A stretch of 64,000 nucleotides of DNA from WS-2 sp036507005 (GCA_036507005.1 DASXQT010000040.1:1-64000), one strand, 5' to 3'; numbered from the stretch's first letter, positions 1 through 8,175 are shown. Translations and numbers: made by a program. Notes: generated by a model not told the origin, from the letters alone.

Positions 1-229
1 AGCTCACCAACATCCGTCCCCCCGCTTCGGACCATCCGTGGAAGCGGCCATACAACCCCAAACTCCTGCCCTCGCCGGCGGGAACAGGGGGGTGACAGAA
101 TCACGTTGGAGTTAGGGGGTCAGAATCACTCTTGAACAACAGCACGGACTCGGCCGCATCCAACTGGCTCGTTCGGTCCGCGGCCGCTATCGTGTCCCGC
201 CGATCACCCCACGGCGAAGGAGATCCACC
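1..229. other. Gene-free left edge, possible insertion-sequence remnant
   Basis: No convincing coding frame is present before the ATG at 230. The stretch carries G-rich runs and the short direct repeat annotated at 96-129, a texture I associate with the outer ends of transposons next to a transposase gene. No transposase is visible, but the window starts here and one could lie to the left. The last 20 bases contain the AAGGAG ribosome binding site of the next gene. Confidence 0.3.
96..129. repeat. Direct repeat CAGAATCAC, two copies
   Basis: CAGAATCAC occurs at 96-104 and again at 121-129, each copy shortly preceded by a run of at least five G. The 25-bp periodicity and G-rich lead resemble sub-terminal transposase binding sites of insertion sequences. 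No target-site duplication can be checked because the left side is outside the window. Confidence 0.35.
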
Positions 230-805
230 ATGCTCGCGACGATCGAATGGCTGAAGGACGTGGACGCCGCGCTCGCCGAGGCGAAGCGCACCCAGAAACC
301 GCTCCTCCTCGACTTCAGCGCCGCGCCGCAGTGAAGCGGTTGCGCTCGGCTGGAAGCCGAGGTCTTCCCTGACGATCGGGTGGCGGCGCTCGTCGCCCGG
401 GAGTTCCTCCCGGTCAAGATCCACATCAAGGAGCAGCCCGCGAACTTCAAGCGGTTCCGGGCCGAGTGGACCCCCACGCAGATCGTGCTCGACCCCGAGG
501 GCGTGGAGCGGCACCGGAGCGAGGGCTTCCTGCCGGCCGAGGAATTCCTCGCGCAGCTCGAGTTGGGGATCGCGAAGGTCGCCTCCGCGCTCAAGCGCTA
601 CGACGAGGCCGAACGCCGCTTCCGCGCGGTGATGGATGCGTATCCCGGCACTCCCGCGGCGCCCGAGGCCCGCTACTGGGCCGGCGTCGCGGCATACAAG
701 GCGAGCCGCGGCGACATCGCGCCGCTGCGCGAGACGGCGAAGGATCTCGAGGCGCGCTTCCCCGACAGCGAGTGGGCCCGCAAGGCGTCGGTGTGGAGAG
801 CGTGA
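230..805 (+). CDS. Candidate selenoprotein: thioredoxin-like/TPR protein with UxxC active site
   Basis: Predicted thiol/selenol oxidoreductase, 191 residues if the UGA at 332-334 is read through. The ATG at 230 has a good AAGGAG site 7 nt upstream. Residues 1-34 look like the first beta-alpha-beta of a thioredoxin fold (KPLLLDFSAAPQ), then UGA, then SGC, so codon 35 sits exactly where the first cysteine of the CxxC motif is expected. The frame continues unbroken with typical family sequence (LEAEVFPDDRVAALV, WTPTQIVLDPEG, EGFLPAEEFL) and a C-terminal TPR-like helical region (about 120-191). The family normally has CxxC here; TGA in place of TGC/TGT suggests selenocysteine. A nonsense mutation or a sequencing error are the alternatives. 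The convergent CapA-like gene ends 4 bp away, leaving no room for separate terminators. Confidence 0.75.
332..361 (+). promoter_or_regulatory. In-frame UGA with bacterial SECIS-like hairpin
   Basis: UGA is at 332-334. Immediately downstream CTCGGC (345-350) pairs perfectly with GCCGAG (356-361) around the 5-nt loop TGGAA (351-355). The loop begins 16 nt after the UGA and has a G in its first two positions; both meet the published bacterial SECIS criteria (apical loop 16-37 nt from UGA, short loop, G among the first two loop bases). SelB would be the expected reader. The weak point is the 6-bp stem in GC-rich DNA, which can arise by chance. Confidence 0.65.
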
Positions 806-809
806 GCCG

Positions 810-1970
810 CTAGCCCGCGCCGCGGAGCTGGGGCAGCGTGCTCGCGAAGCGCTCCGAGAGCCGGGCGATGCGCGCCAGGGCCTCGGCGCGCGCATCGCCC
901 TCGAGCACGAACGGCTGGAACGGCGCGTCGGGCCAGGTGGTGATCTGGATCGGCACCACGTCGCAGGCCGCGACCCCCGACCGGCCGAGCGCGAGGCGTA
1001 CGACGGCCGAGAGCTTGTCCTCGGGATCCTTGTTGCCGCCGAACATGAAGTTCCCGAGCGAGTAGAAGATCGGGGCGTCGCGGTAGACCTCGATCCCCTG
1101 CAGGCGGTGCGGGTGGGCGCCGAGCACCGCGCGCGCGCCGAGGTCGACGCTCAGGTGCGCGAGCTCGATCTGGTAGTCGCGCACCTCGTACGACCCCTCC
1201 TTGCCCCAGTGGAAGTAGGGAATCGCCGCGTCCACCTTGCGCGCGAGCCGCGGCAGGTCCTCGCGGATCCGGCGCCGCATGCAGTCGAGGTCCTGATAGC
1301 AGCCCGCCACGCCGGGGCCGTGCGGCAGCGCGTACACGGCCTCGGGCTCGAGCATGTCGGGCGGGGCCTGGAAGTAGTAGCCGAGGAAGCCGACGCGCAC
1401 CCCGTTGGGCTCGAGCACGAGCGGGCGGTGCGCCGCGCGCCGGTTCGTGCCCGCGCCGAACCAGCCGATGCCGGCCGAATCGAGGGTGGCGATCGTGTCC
1501 TCGATGCCCTCGCGCCCGTAGTCCATGAGGTGGTTGTTGGCGAGCGAGACCACGTCCACCGAGGCCGCCTCGAGGATCTTCACCAGCTCGCGGCGCGCGC
1601 GGAAGTTGAAGTTCTTCGGGAGCTTCTCGCCGCGCTCGGTGAACGGGCACTCGAGGTTGACGAGCGCGAGATCGGCGGCGTCCAGCACCGCGCGCACTCC
1701 GCGGCCGTAGAGCGGCCACACCTGGTCGGGCAGCGCGCCGCCGGCGAGCATGTCGTCCACGTGCGCCTCGAGGTTGTAGCCGAGCGTGGTGTCGCCGGCG
1801 ACCGCGAGCGTGACGGCAGGGCCGGCCGGGCGCGACGCGGAGTCCGGCGCCGCGCGCGCGACGGCGTCGGGCGCGGCGGACGTGGCGTGCTCCGCGGAGC
1901 GGCCGCGGCGCGCGAGCAGCAGGCCGGCGGCCAGCCCGGCCGCGCGCTCCAGGAACTCGCGCCGTCGCAT
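810..1970 (-). CDS. CapA/YwtB-type metallophosphatase, Tat-exported
   Basis: CapA family (poly-gamma-glutamate capsule associated, calcineurin-like metallophosphatase fold), 386 aa. I start at the ATG giving MRRREFLERA because this is a clear twin-arginine signal followed by an alanine/leucine-rich h-region; an ATG six codons earlier is also possible. Family motifs visible in order: GDTTLGYN, NLECPFTERG, LANNHLMDYG, HWGKEGSYE, GAHPHRLQGIE and YSLGNFMFGG; the metal-binding Asp, Asn-His and His-Pro-His positions are kept. No other capsule polymer genes are adjacent, so poly-glutamate itself is not implied. Divergent from the aspartate kinase with about 80 bp between starts. Confidence 0.85.
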   Translation of the reverse strand: MRRREFLERAAGLAAGLLLARRGRSAEHATSAAPDAVARAAPDSASRPAGPAVTLAVAGDTTLGYNLEAHVDDMLAGGALPDQVWPLYGRGVRAVLDAADLALVNLECPFTERGEKLPKNFNFRARRELVKILEAASVDVVSLANNHLMDYGREGIEDTIATLDSAGIGWFGAGTNRRAAHRPLVLEPNGVRVGFLGYYFQAPPDMLEPEAVYALPHGPGVAGCYQDLDCMRRRIREDLPRLARKVDAAIPYFHWGKEGSYEVRDYQIELAHLSVDLGARAVLGAHPHRLQGIEVYRDAPIFYSLGNFMFGGNKDPEDKLSAVVRLALGRSGVAACDVVPIQITTWPDAPFQPFVLEGDARAEALARIARLSERFASTLPQLRGAG

Positions 1971-2050
1971 GGGCGCGCATTGAAGCACAGGGCGAGCGGG
2001 CGTGACGAGCCCCCTTCTCTTTGGCGCCGCGTGCGATTAGGCTCGGCGCC

Positions 2051-3421
2051 ATGATCGTGATGAAGTTCGGCGGCACCTCGGTCGGGGTGCCGGAGCACTT
2101 CGCCGCGGCGCTGGAGCTGGTGCGCGCCGCCGCGCCGCGCGACCCGGTGGTGGTGGTGAGCGCGCTCTCGGGCGTCACCAACCTGATCGTCGAGTTCTGC
2201 CGCTCCCCCGAGCGCCGCGCCGAGCTCTCCGAGCGCCTGGTCGAGCGTCACGCCGAGTGGGCACGCGCGACCGGGGTGAGCCTGGATGCCGCGGAGGCGC
2301 TGCTCGAATCCTGGCGCGGCGAGGAGCGCGCGCTGGGGGGCCGGCGCGGGGCGCTGGTCGCGGCCGATCGCGACCGCCTGCTCTCGTACGGCGAGCGGCT
2401 CTCGGCCGCGCTCTTCGCCGCCGCGCTGCGCGCCGCCGGAACGGACGCGGTCGCGGTGCTGGCGGGCGATGCAGGGCTGATCACCGACGAGAGCTTCGGC
2501 GCGGCCCATCCGCTTCCGGAGGCGGCCGCGCTGCTCGGGGATTCGCTCGCGCGACGCCCGCCGCTGCCGGTCGTCACCGGCTTTCTCGGCCGCACCGCGG
2601 ACGGCCGCGTCACCACGCTCGGGCGCGGCGGATCGGACTACACCGCGGCGCTGCTCGGGGCCGCGCTCGGGGCCGAGGAGATCCAGATCTGGACCGACAC
2701 CAGCGGCATGCTCTCGGCCGACCCCGGCATCGTGCCCGAGGCGCGGCCGGTGCCGCTCCTCTCGTTCGCGGAGGCCAGCGAGCTGGCCTACTTCGGGGCG
2801 CGCGTGCTGCACCCCAAGACGCTGCTGCCCGCGATCGAGCACGAGATCCCGGTGCGGGTGCTCAACACCACGCGGCCCGAGGATCCCGGCTCGCGGATCA
2901 CGCCCGTCGCCGGGCCCGCGGACTCGGCCTGGCGGGTGAAGTCGATCGCGAGCAAGAAGGGCATCACGGCGGTCACCATCGTCTCGACGCGCATGCTGCT
3001 GGCCCACGGCTTCCTGGCGCGCGTGTTCGAGGTCTTCGGGCGCCACCACGTGGTGGTGGACCTCGTGACCACCTCCGAGGTCTCGATCTCGGTCACGGTG
3101 GACGACACCCGCTGGCTCGCGGACGCGGTGGCCGAGCTCGAGGGAATCGGGCGCATCGAGGTCAAGCGCGGGCTCGCGGTGGTGGCGGTGGTGGGCGAGG
3201 GCGCGCCGCGGCGGGTGGGGCTCGCGGGCCACGTCTTCACGCTGCTCGCCGGCGTCGGGGTCCCGGTCGAGATGATCTCGCAGGGCGCCTCGCGCGTGAA
3301 CCTCTCCTTCGTGGTCGCCGAGGAGGACGCCGACCGCGCAGTGCGGCTGCTCCACCGCGGGCTCGGCCTCGATCTCGAGGCCGCCGCGGCTCCTCCCGCC
3401 GCGTCCGGGGCGGTGACGTGA
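2051..3421 (+). CDS. lysC: Aspartate kinase
   Basis: Phosphorylates aspartate with ATP, the first step to lysine, threonine and methionine. 456 aa. The ATG at 2051 gives MIVMKFGGTSVG, the expected N-terminal kinase motif; an upstream in-frame ATG would add ten unconserved residues. GGSDYTA is near residue 193 and the WTDTSGM substrate loop near 213. Two C-terminal ACT-type regulatory modules follow from about residue 300, with VTTSEVSISV and ISQGASRVNLSFVV, typical of allosterically inhibited enzymes. The chain ends without a homoserine dehydrogenase domain, so it is monofunctional. It stands alone, with a strong hairpin 10 bp after the stop. Confidence 0.95.
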   Translation: MIVMKFGGTSVGVPEHFAAALELVRAAAPRDPVVVVSALSGVTNLIVEFCRSPERRAELSERLVERHAEWARATGVSLDAAEALLESWRGEERALGGRRGALVAADRDRLLSYGERLSAALFAAALRAAGTDAVAVLAGDAGLITDESFGAAHPLPEAAALLGDSLARRPPLPVVTGFLGRTADGRVTTLGRGGSDYTAALLGAALGAEEIQIWTDTSGMLSADPGIVPEARPVPLLSFAEASELAYFGARVLHPKTLLPAIEHEIPVRVLNTTRPEDPGSRITPVAGPADSAWRVKSIASKKGITAVTIVSTRMLLAHGFLARVFEVFGRHHVVVDLVTTSEVSISVTVDDTRWLADAVAELEGIGRIEVKRGLAVVAVVGEGAPRRVGLAGHVFTLLAGVGVPVEMISQGASRVNLSFVVAEEDADRAVRLLHRGLGLDLEAAAAPPAASGAVT

Positions 3422-3430
3422 GGCATCGAG

Positions 3431-3449
3431 ACCGCGCCCCGGGCGCGGT
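3431..3449 (+). terminator. GC hairpin after lysC
   Basis: ACCGCGCCC and GGGCGCGGT are exact inverted repeats around a single C, starting 10 nt after the lysC stop. There is no U tract, as is usual in very GC-rich genomes, so it is a candidate factor-assisted terminator. Confidence 0.45.
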
Positions 3450-3560
3450 GCCGGGCCCCGCCGCCCGGCGTCACTCGGCCACACCCCAGGCCGTAGGTAG
3501 GCTATTCGTCTTCCGGCGCCCGCCCCTCGGCGCGCTCCCCACCTTCTCTTCGAGGGTCCC

Positions 3561-5261
3561 ATGAATCCAAGGCGTTCCCCGTGGCTTCGACTGGTGCCGG
3601 TTCTCCCGCTGGGCATGGCCGCGGTTCTCGCAGCACCCGTGGCCGCCGACGAGCACCCCATGGGTCACGGCATGGCGATGTCCGACACCAGCACGAGCGC
3701 TCCGCTGTTCGAGGGCCTGGGCGCGTACCACCGCACGATCAGCACGCGCTCGCCGCTCGCGCAGCGCTACTTCGACCAGGGCATGAACTTCATCTGGGCC
3801 TTCAACCTGCACGAGGCGCAACGCTCGTTCGAGGAGTGCGCCCGGCTCGATCCCGGGTGCGCGATGTGCGAGTGGGGCGCCGCGCTCAGCCTCGGTCCGC
3901 ACTTCAACGTGCCGGCGCTGCCGCCGCGCACCGTGGCGGCCAACGGGCACGCGCAGAAGGCGCTGGCGCTGCTCGCGGGCGCGACCCCGGTCGAGCGCGG
4001 GCTGGTCGAGGCGGTGGCGAAGCGCTACTCCGATCCCGCGCCCTCCGACCCCGAGAGCCAGAAGAAGCTCGATACCGCCTACGCCGACGCGATGAAGGCG
4101 CTGATGGAGAAGTTCCCGGACGACGACGACGTTGCCGCGCTCTACTGCGAGGCGCTGATGGACCTGAGGCCCTGGGACCTGTGGGAGCAGGATGGGAGGC
4201 CGCAGCCGGGGACGCTCGACCTGATCGCCACGCTCGAGCGCATCCTGGCCCGCAACCCCGATCATCCGGGCGCGAACCACTACTACATCCACGCCGTCGA
4301 GCCCTCGACCCACCCCGAGAAGGCGCTGGCTGCGGCCGAGCGGCTCAAGAAGCTCGACAGCGTCGCGGGGCATCTCACGCACATGCCCTCGCACATCTAC
4401 GAGCGCCTGGGACGCTACGAGGAGGCGTCCGCCGCCAACGCCCGCGCGCTCGAGAAGGACCGCGCCTACGAGGCCCGGGCCAACCCGATCCAGCCCGAGA
4501 GCTTCTATCCCATGTACACGGCCCACAACGCGCAGTTCCTGGCGTGGACCGCGATGAAGCAGGGCCGCAGCGCCGACGCCATCCGCTACGCGAAGATGTC
4601 GATCGGCAAGATGCCGCCCGAGATGTTCGACATGATGCCGGGCTTCGACCTCTTCCTCGCGACCCCGGTGTTGGCCTACGCGCGCTTCGGCAAGTGGAAC
4701 GAGGTGCTGGCCGAGCCCGCGCCCGCGAAGTACTACCCCTACCTGGCCGCGATCCGGCACTACGCCCGGGGCCTCGCCTACAACGGCAAGGGGGACGCGG
4801 CGGCGGCGGCGCGGGAGCTCGACAGCCTGAAGACGATCGCGAAGAGCCTCCCGCAAGGAGCCACCGAGGCCAACAACTCGGCCGAGCTGCTGCTCACGAT
4901 CGCCGAGCAATCGCTCGAGGGCGCCGTCGCGATCCGGCAGGGCCGGGTGGACTTCGGCATCCAGCGGCTCACCAATGCGGTGAGGGCCGAGGACATGACG
5001 CGTTACGACGAGCCCACCGACTGGCTCTATCCCGCGCGCCACGCCCTGGGAGCGGCGCTGCTCAAGGCCCGGCGGGCCAAGGAGGCGGAGCTGGTCTACC
5101 TCGCCGACCTCGATCGCAACCGCGAGAACGGCTGGGCGCTGTTCGGCCTCGCCCAGAGCCTGCGCATGCAGAAGAAGACGAAGGAGGCGGCCGAGGTGGA
5201 GAAGCGGTTCGCGAAGGCCTGGGCACATGCCGACGTCCGGCTCAGCGCGTCGAGCTTCTGA
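3561..5261 (+). CDS. Secreted tetratricopeptide-repeat protein
   Basis: 566 aa with a Sec signal peptide (charged start, LPLGMAAVLAAP, cleavage near AxA-DEH around residue 30). The mature N-terminus is rich in His and Met (DEHPMGHGMAMS), suggestive of metal contact. TPR-like helical pairs follow throughout, such as YFDQGMNFIWAFNLHEAQRS, a paired-cysteine segment (CARLDPGCAMCEWG), HYYIHAVEPSTHPEKALA and HLTHMPSHIYERLGRYEEA. The protein resembles conserved periplasmic TPR proteins of unknown role. The stop is followed after 5 bp by the ATG of a DinB-family gene, so the two are probably translated together. Confidence 0.8.
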   Translation: MNPRRSPWLRLVPVLPLGMAAVLAAPVAADEHPMGHGMAMSDTSTSAPLFEGLGAYHRTISTRSPLAQRYFDQGMNFIWAFNLHEAQRSFEECARLDPGCAMCEWGAALSLGPHFNVPALPPRTVAANGHAQKALALLAGATPVERGLVEAVAKRYSDPAPSDPESQKKLDTAYADAMKALMEKFPDDDDVAALYCEALMDLRPWDLWEQDGRPQPGTLDLIATLERILARNPDHPGANHYYIHAVEPSTHPEKALAAAERLKKLDSVAGHLTHMPSHIYERLGRYEEASAANARALEKDRAYEARANPIQPESFYPMYTAHNAQFLAWTAMKQGRSADAIRYAKMSIGKMPPEMFDMMPGFDLFLATPVLAYARFGKWNEVLAEPAPAKYYPYLAAIRHYARGLAYNGKGDAAAAARELDSLKTIAKSLPQGATEANNSAELLLTIAEQSLEGAVAIRQGRVDFGIQRLTNAVRAEDMTRYDEPTDWLYPARHALGAALLKARRAKEAELVYLADLDRNRENGWALFGLAQSLRMQKKTKEAAEVEKRFAKAWAHADVRLSASSF

Positions 5262-5266
5262 GCGCC

Positions 5267-5788
5267 ATGGGTCCGGGAGCGCGCGCCGGCGAGTACCGGC
5301 GCTGGTTCGACTACGAGCGCGACAGCCACGCCCGGGTGCTCGCGGCGCTGGCCGCGGTGCCGCCCGATCGGCGCTCGGCGCCCGAGTTCCAGCGGGCGCT
5401 GACGCTGCTGGCCCACGTCGTCGTGGCGCGGCGGCTCTGGCTCTTCCGGCTCGGCGCCGCGCGCGAGGGCCCGGGGCCGGGCGACTTCTTCCCCGAGGAC
5501 CTGACCCTGCCCGAGGTGGCGGGCCGTCTCGAGGCGATGGAGGCGGTCTGGACCTCGTATCTCGCGGGCCTCGACGACGCCGCGGTGGCGCGCCCGTTCG
5601 AGTACCGGACGTTCGAGGGCGAGTGGTTCCGGCTCCCGGTGGCGGACATCCTCACCCAGCTCTACGGGCACTCGCTCTACCACCGCGGGCAGATCGCGCT
5701 GCTGCTGCGCGCGGGCGGATTCGAGCCGGCGACCACCGACTTCGTGTTCTGGGCCCGCGAGAAGATCGAGGAGCCACGCGGGGGCTGA
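5267..5788 (+). CDS. DinB-family four-helix protein
   Basis: 173 aa. DinB/YfiT-type four-helix-bundle protein; members bind a divalent metal through three histidines and several are thiol transferases. Visible signature: LTLLAHVVVARRLW (first metal His) and GHSLYHRGQIALLLRAGG (second and third His, about residues 135 and 139). The ATG lies 5 bp after the upstream TPR gene. Start choice rests on this spacing and on MGPGARAGEYRRWFDYE, which begins the first helix. Substrate unknown. Confidence 0.85.
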   Translation: MGPGARAGEYRRWFDYERDSHARVLAALAAVPPDRRSAPEFQRALTLLAHVVVARRLWLFRLGAAREGPGPGDFFPEDLTLPEVAGRLEAMEAVWTSYLAGLDDAAVARPFEYRTFEGEWFRLPVADILTQLYGHSLYHRGQIALLLRAGGFEPATTDFVFWAREKIEEPRGG

Positions 5789-5869
5789 GGGGCCGGGGAG
5801 CGTCCGCTTTCTGGCGCAGGGGTTCCGCATCCCTCCACCCCGCGAGCCGCCGCTCACGTGGGACCGAGG

Positions 5870-6103
5870 CTATCGCTTGCCACGCCGCCGCAGATCCCGA
5901 ACCACGCGTTCGAACGAGATGCTCGGCTTTGCAGCCCGCTCCTCGAAGTCGGCGAAGTCCTTGGCGTCCTCTGCGAGGCTGGCGCGCACCGCGTCGTTGA
6001 CGAGATCCGACATGGAGCGCTCCGTCACGGCCGCCTTGTGACGAAGCGCCGTGTGGATTTCGCGCTCGAAGTAGACGGTGGCGCGCTTGGATTGAGCCTT
6101 CAT
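5870..6103 (-). CDS. Orphan ribbon-helix-helix antitoxin-like protein
   Basis: 77 aa. The N-terminus (KRATVYFEREIHTALRHKAA, then ERSMSDLVNDAVRASL) is a classic Arc/MetJ/CopG-type ribbon-helix-helix DNA-binding domain, followed by a charged helix that usually contacts a RelE-type toxin. No toxin gene is present on either side: only about 80 bp separate it from the convergent DinB gene, and upstream lies DUF3052. It is therefore an orphan antitoxin or a stand-alone repressor. A palindrome overlaps its candidate -35 region, consistent with autoregulation. Confidence 0.8.
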   Translation of the reverse strand: MKAQSKRATVYFEREIHTALRHKAAVTERSMSDLVNDAVRASLAEDAKDFADFEERAAKPSISFERVVRDLRRRGKR

Positions 6104-6111
6104 GCCCGCAA

Positions 6112-6140
6112 TCTTTGCGTCCTAAACGCTAGAGCGTCAA
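6112..6140 (-). promoter_or_regulatory. Candidate promoter and operator of the RHH gene
   Basis: On the minus strand TTGACG (6140-6135) matches the -35 consensus at five of six positions; an 18-nt spacer leads to a poor -10 (AAAGAT). The palindrome ACGCT-N2-AGCGT (6126-6137 on the plus strand) overlaps the -35, a normal position for an RHH autorepressor site. Transcription would start within a few bases of the ATG at 6103. Confidence 0.35.
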
Positions 6141-6184
6141 GACGCCCCGCGGTCGCGGCGGGGCGGCCCCCCGCGAACCTGCGC

Positions 6185-6586
6185 TCACCGCCGCGCCCGC
6201 GGGATCACGAGCTTGAGCCCGCTCAGGCGCTCGGAGAACGCCACCACCTTGACGTCCACGAGGCCGTGCTCGATCGCGGCGCCGCGGATCAGGTCCTCGG
6301 TGATGTGCTTCTGCCCCTTGGGCCACAGCACCCAGATCGCGCCGTTCCGGTGCATCGAGCGCTGCAGCGCCGCGAGCCGCGCCAGTGGCGCCGCGCCCTC
6401 GGCGGCGAGGAAGATCAGGTCCGTGTCCTTGCGCGGGCGGGCGGTCGCGATGTCGGTGGTGCGCGATCGCAGCTCCGGCACGAAGTCGCGCTCCTCCACT
6501 CCGAGGACCGCGACCCGCATGCCGGGCTTGACGCCCAGCTTGTCGAGCCGGCTGCGCTTCGAGTACCCGACGGCCGCGGCGGGCAT
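6185..6586 (-). CDS. DUF3052-family protein
   Basis: 133 aa. The start giving MPAAAVGYSKRSRLDKLGVKPGMRV is chosen because DUF3052 proteins begin with this GYS...KLGIKPGM pattern. The core WVLWPKGQKHITEDLIRGAA and the ending SGLKLVIPRAR are also family-like. The fold resembles a methyltransferase-like alpha/beta protein without an obvious catalytic site; function unknown. It lies 49 bp downstream of the ycaQ-like gene on the same strand and could be cotranscribed. Confidence 0.8.
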   Translation of the reverse strand: MPAAAVGYSKRSRLDKLGVKPGMRVAVLGVEERDFVPELRSRTTDIATARPRKDTDLIFLAAEGAAPLARLAALQRSMHRNGAIWVLWPKGQKHITEDLIRGAAIEHGLVDVKVVAFSERLSGLKLVIPRARR

Positions 6587-6635
6587 GGCTAGGAGCGGCG
6601 CAGCCCGCGTCCGCGACGCTGAACACCCGGCCCCA

Positions 6636-8093
6636 TCACAGCGGCACCTCCTCCTCCACCGCCTCCGGCTCGGGGTCATCGGGCGCTGCGTCCGCCGGCT
6701 CTGCCGGGGACTGCCCCGGGGCAGTCCGCGCCTCGCGCAGCGCGCGGGCGAGTGGCGCCTTGAGGCGCGCGGGAGAGACCCGGCCGAGCGTCACGCGCCC
6801 GGCGCCCACGAAGGCCGCGAGCGAGCCGAGCGCATCCGCGAGCCCGGCGAGCGCAGCGTCCAGATCGACCGCGCCCCAGGCCGCGGCCGGCGCCGGGCCC
6901 CCACGCGCGAGCCACGGCTCGAAGTGGACCCGCCGCACCTCGAGCCGGCGCTCGGCGCGGTGGGTCTTGGCGTCGACCCGGCCGATCAGGTGGCCGTCGT
7001 GGTAGAGCGGGAGCGCGTAGTAGCCGTGCACGCGCTTGTGCCCCGGGGTGTAGATCTCGACCCGGTAATCGAAGCCGAAGAGCCGCTGCGTGCGCTCTCG
7101 ATGCCACAGGAACGAGTCGAAGGGCGAGAGCAGCGTGGTGCCTCGCGCGGTCGCCCGGCGGCGGGCGGCCGCTTCCAGCGCGGGCAGGTCCGAGGCGAGC
7201 GCGAGCCACCGGTTCGTGTCGCCCTCGACCGCGATCTCGACCACCTCGCCCGAGCGCAGCAGCGCCTCGATCGCGCGCCGCCGGTCCGCGGCGAGCACCC
7301 GCGGATAGCTCAAGTACATGCGCAGGTCCACGCCGGTCGCGGCGCCCATCGCGTGCAGTGACTGGCGCACGTGCCAGCGGTGGAACTCCTCGGCCGGCGG
7401 CGGCGCGACCGCGGCGGCCCCGGGCAGGACGCGCTCGATCAGGTCGTAGCGCTTCTCGAAGTGGACCCGGGAGTGGACGGCGATGCGCCCCGCCGTCCAC
7501 AGATACCGGAGCGCGTGCGCGGCGGGCTTGCGGCTCCACCATCCCTTCGCGCCCCCGCGCCGCGCCTGCTCGAAATCGGAGCTTGCGAGCGGGCCGTGCT
7601 CGCGGATCGCCCGCTCGGCGTCGCGCACGTGGGCGGCGTTGCGCTTCACCCATGGCGACCAGCCCGAGCGCTCGTGCGCGTAGTAGTGCATCACCCGCCG
7701 CCAACCGGGCAGGTGCGTCGCGGGGACCAGGCACGCCATGTGGGCGAAGTACTCGAACAGGACGCGGCGCCGGTAGACCAGGCGGTCGAATGCCGAGCGA
7801 TCGAACGGCCCGAACCGGCTCCAGGCGGTGAGGTAGTGGGCGCGATCCACCACGTTGATCGAGTCCATCTGGAGCCCGCCGGTGTCCTCGGCGAGCCGCG
7901 CCAGCGAGCGCGCGGTGAGCCGGATGCCGCGCGGCCGCTCGAGGTGCTGGCGCTCGATGAAGAGCGCCGCGACCGCACGCAGCGGGAAGACCGGCGTCGG
8001 CGCGGCCGCGCCCGAACGCGCACCCCGCTCGACGGCCGCGCCCCGATCCGCGGGCCGCGATCCATCGGTGGAGGATCGGCTGCGCGCGCTCAT
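6636..8093 (-). CDS. ycaQ: YcaQ-type winged-helix DNA glycosylase
   Basis: Crosslink-repair DNA glycosylase family (HTH_42, YcaQ/AlkX/AZL type), which unhooks interstrand crosslinks and bulky alkyl adducts. 485 aa. Family signature QMDSINVVDRAHYLTAWSRFG lies about 80 residues in, where the conserved Q-x-D motif carries the catalytic residues; also YEFxAHxA-like (LFEYFAHMACLVP) and TLLSPFDSFLWHRERTQRLFGF. The first about 30 residues are not conserved, and an internal start is possible. Positioned upstream of DUF3052. Confidence 0.85.
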   Translation of the reverse strand: MSARSRSSTDGSRPADRGAAVERGARSGAAAPTPVFPLRAVAALFIERQHLERPRGIRLTARSLARLAEDTGGLQMDSINVVDRAHYLTAWSRFGPFDRSAFDRLVYRRRVLFEYFAHMACLVPATHLPGWRRVMHYYAHERSGWSPWVKRNAAHVRDAERAIREHGPLASSDFEQARRGGAKGWWSRKPAAHALRYLWTAGRIAVHSRVHFEKRYDLIERVLPGAAAVAPPPAEEFHRWHVRQSLHAMGAATGVDLRMYLSYPRVLAADRRRAIEALLRSGEVVEIAVEGDTNRWLALASDLPALEAAARRRATARGTTLLSPFDSFLWHRERTQRLFGFDYRVEIYTPGHKRVHGYYALPLYHDGHLIGRVDAKTHRAERRLEVRRVHFEPWLARGGPAPAAAWGAVDLDAALAGLADALGSLAAFVGAGRVTLGRVSPARLKAPLARALREARTAPGQSPAEPADAAPDDPEPEAVEEEVPL

Positions 8094-8150
8094 GCTCCCA
8101 GTGTAGCCGCAAGCGGCCGCGGCGCCACGCGCGGCCGCGGTGCCGCGGTC

Positions 8151-8170
8151 GGGCGCGGCGCCGCGCGCCC
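8151..8170 (-). terminator. GC hairpin after the GT-C gene
   Basis: GGGCGCG (8151-8157) pairs with CGCGCCC (8164-8170) around a 6-nt loop, 6 nt beyond the stop of the membrane protein gene that ends at 8176. No U tract. Confidence 0.4.
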
Positions 8171-8175
8171 TGGCG

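Noticed and set aside
380..805. Annotating the thioredoxin-like gene from the internal ATG at 380
   Set aside because: This removes the whole active-site strand although the frame upstream codes for matching thioredoxin sequence with a good ribosome binding site; recoding of the UGA explains the data better.
636..2054. Long plus-strand frame over the CapA-like gene and part of the selenoprotein gene
   Set aside because: Low-complexity Arg/Val/Glu translation; the opposite strand carries clear CapA motifs and a Tat signal.
5870..6586. Toxin partner for the RHH antitoxin in the neighbouring DUF3052 gene
   Set aside because: DUF3052 has its own conserved start and family pattern and no RelE/ParE features, and an antitoxin normally precedes its toxin in the same operon, which is not the arrangement here.
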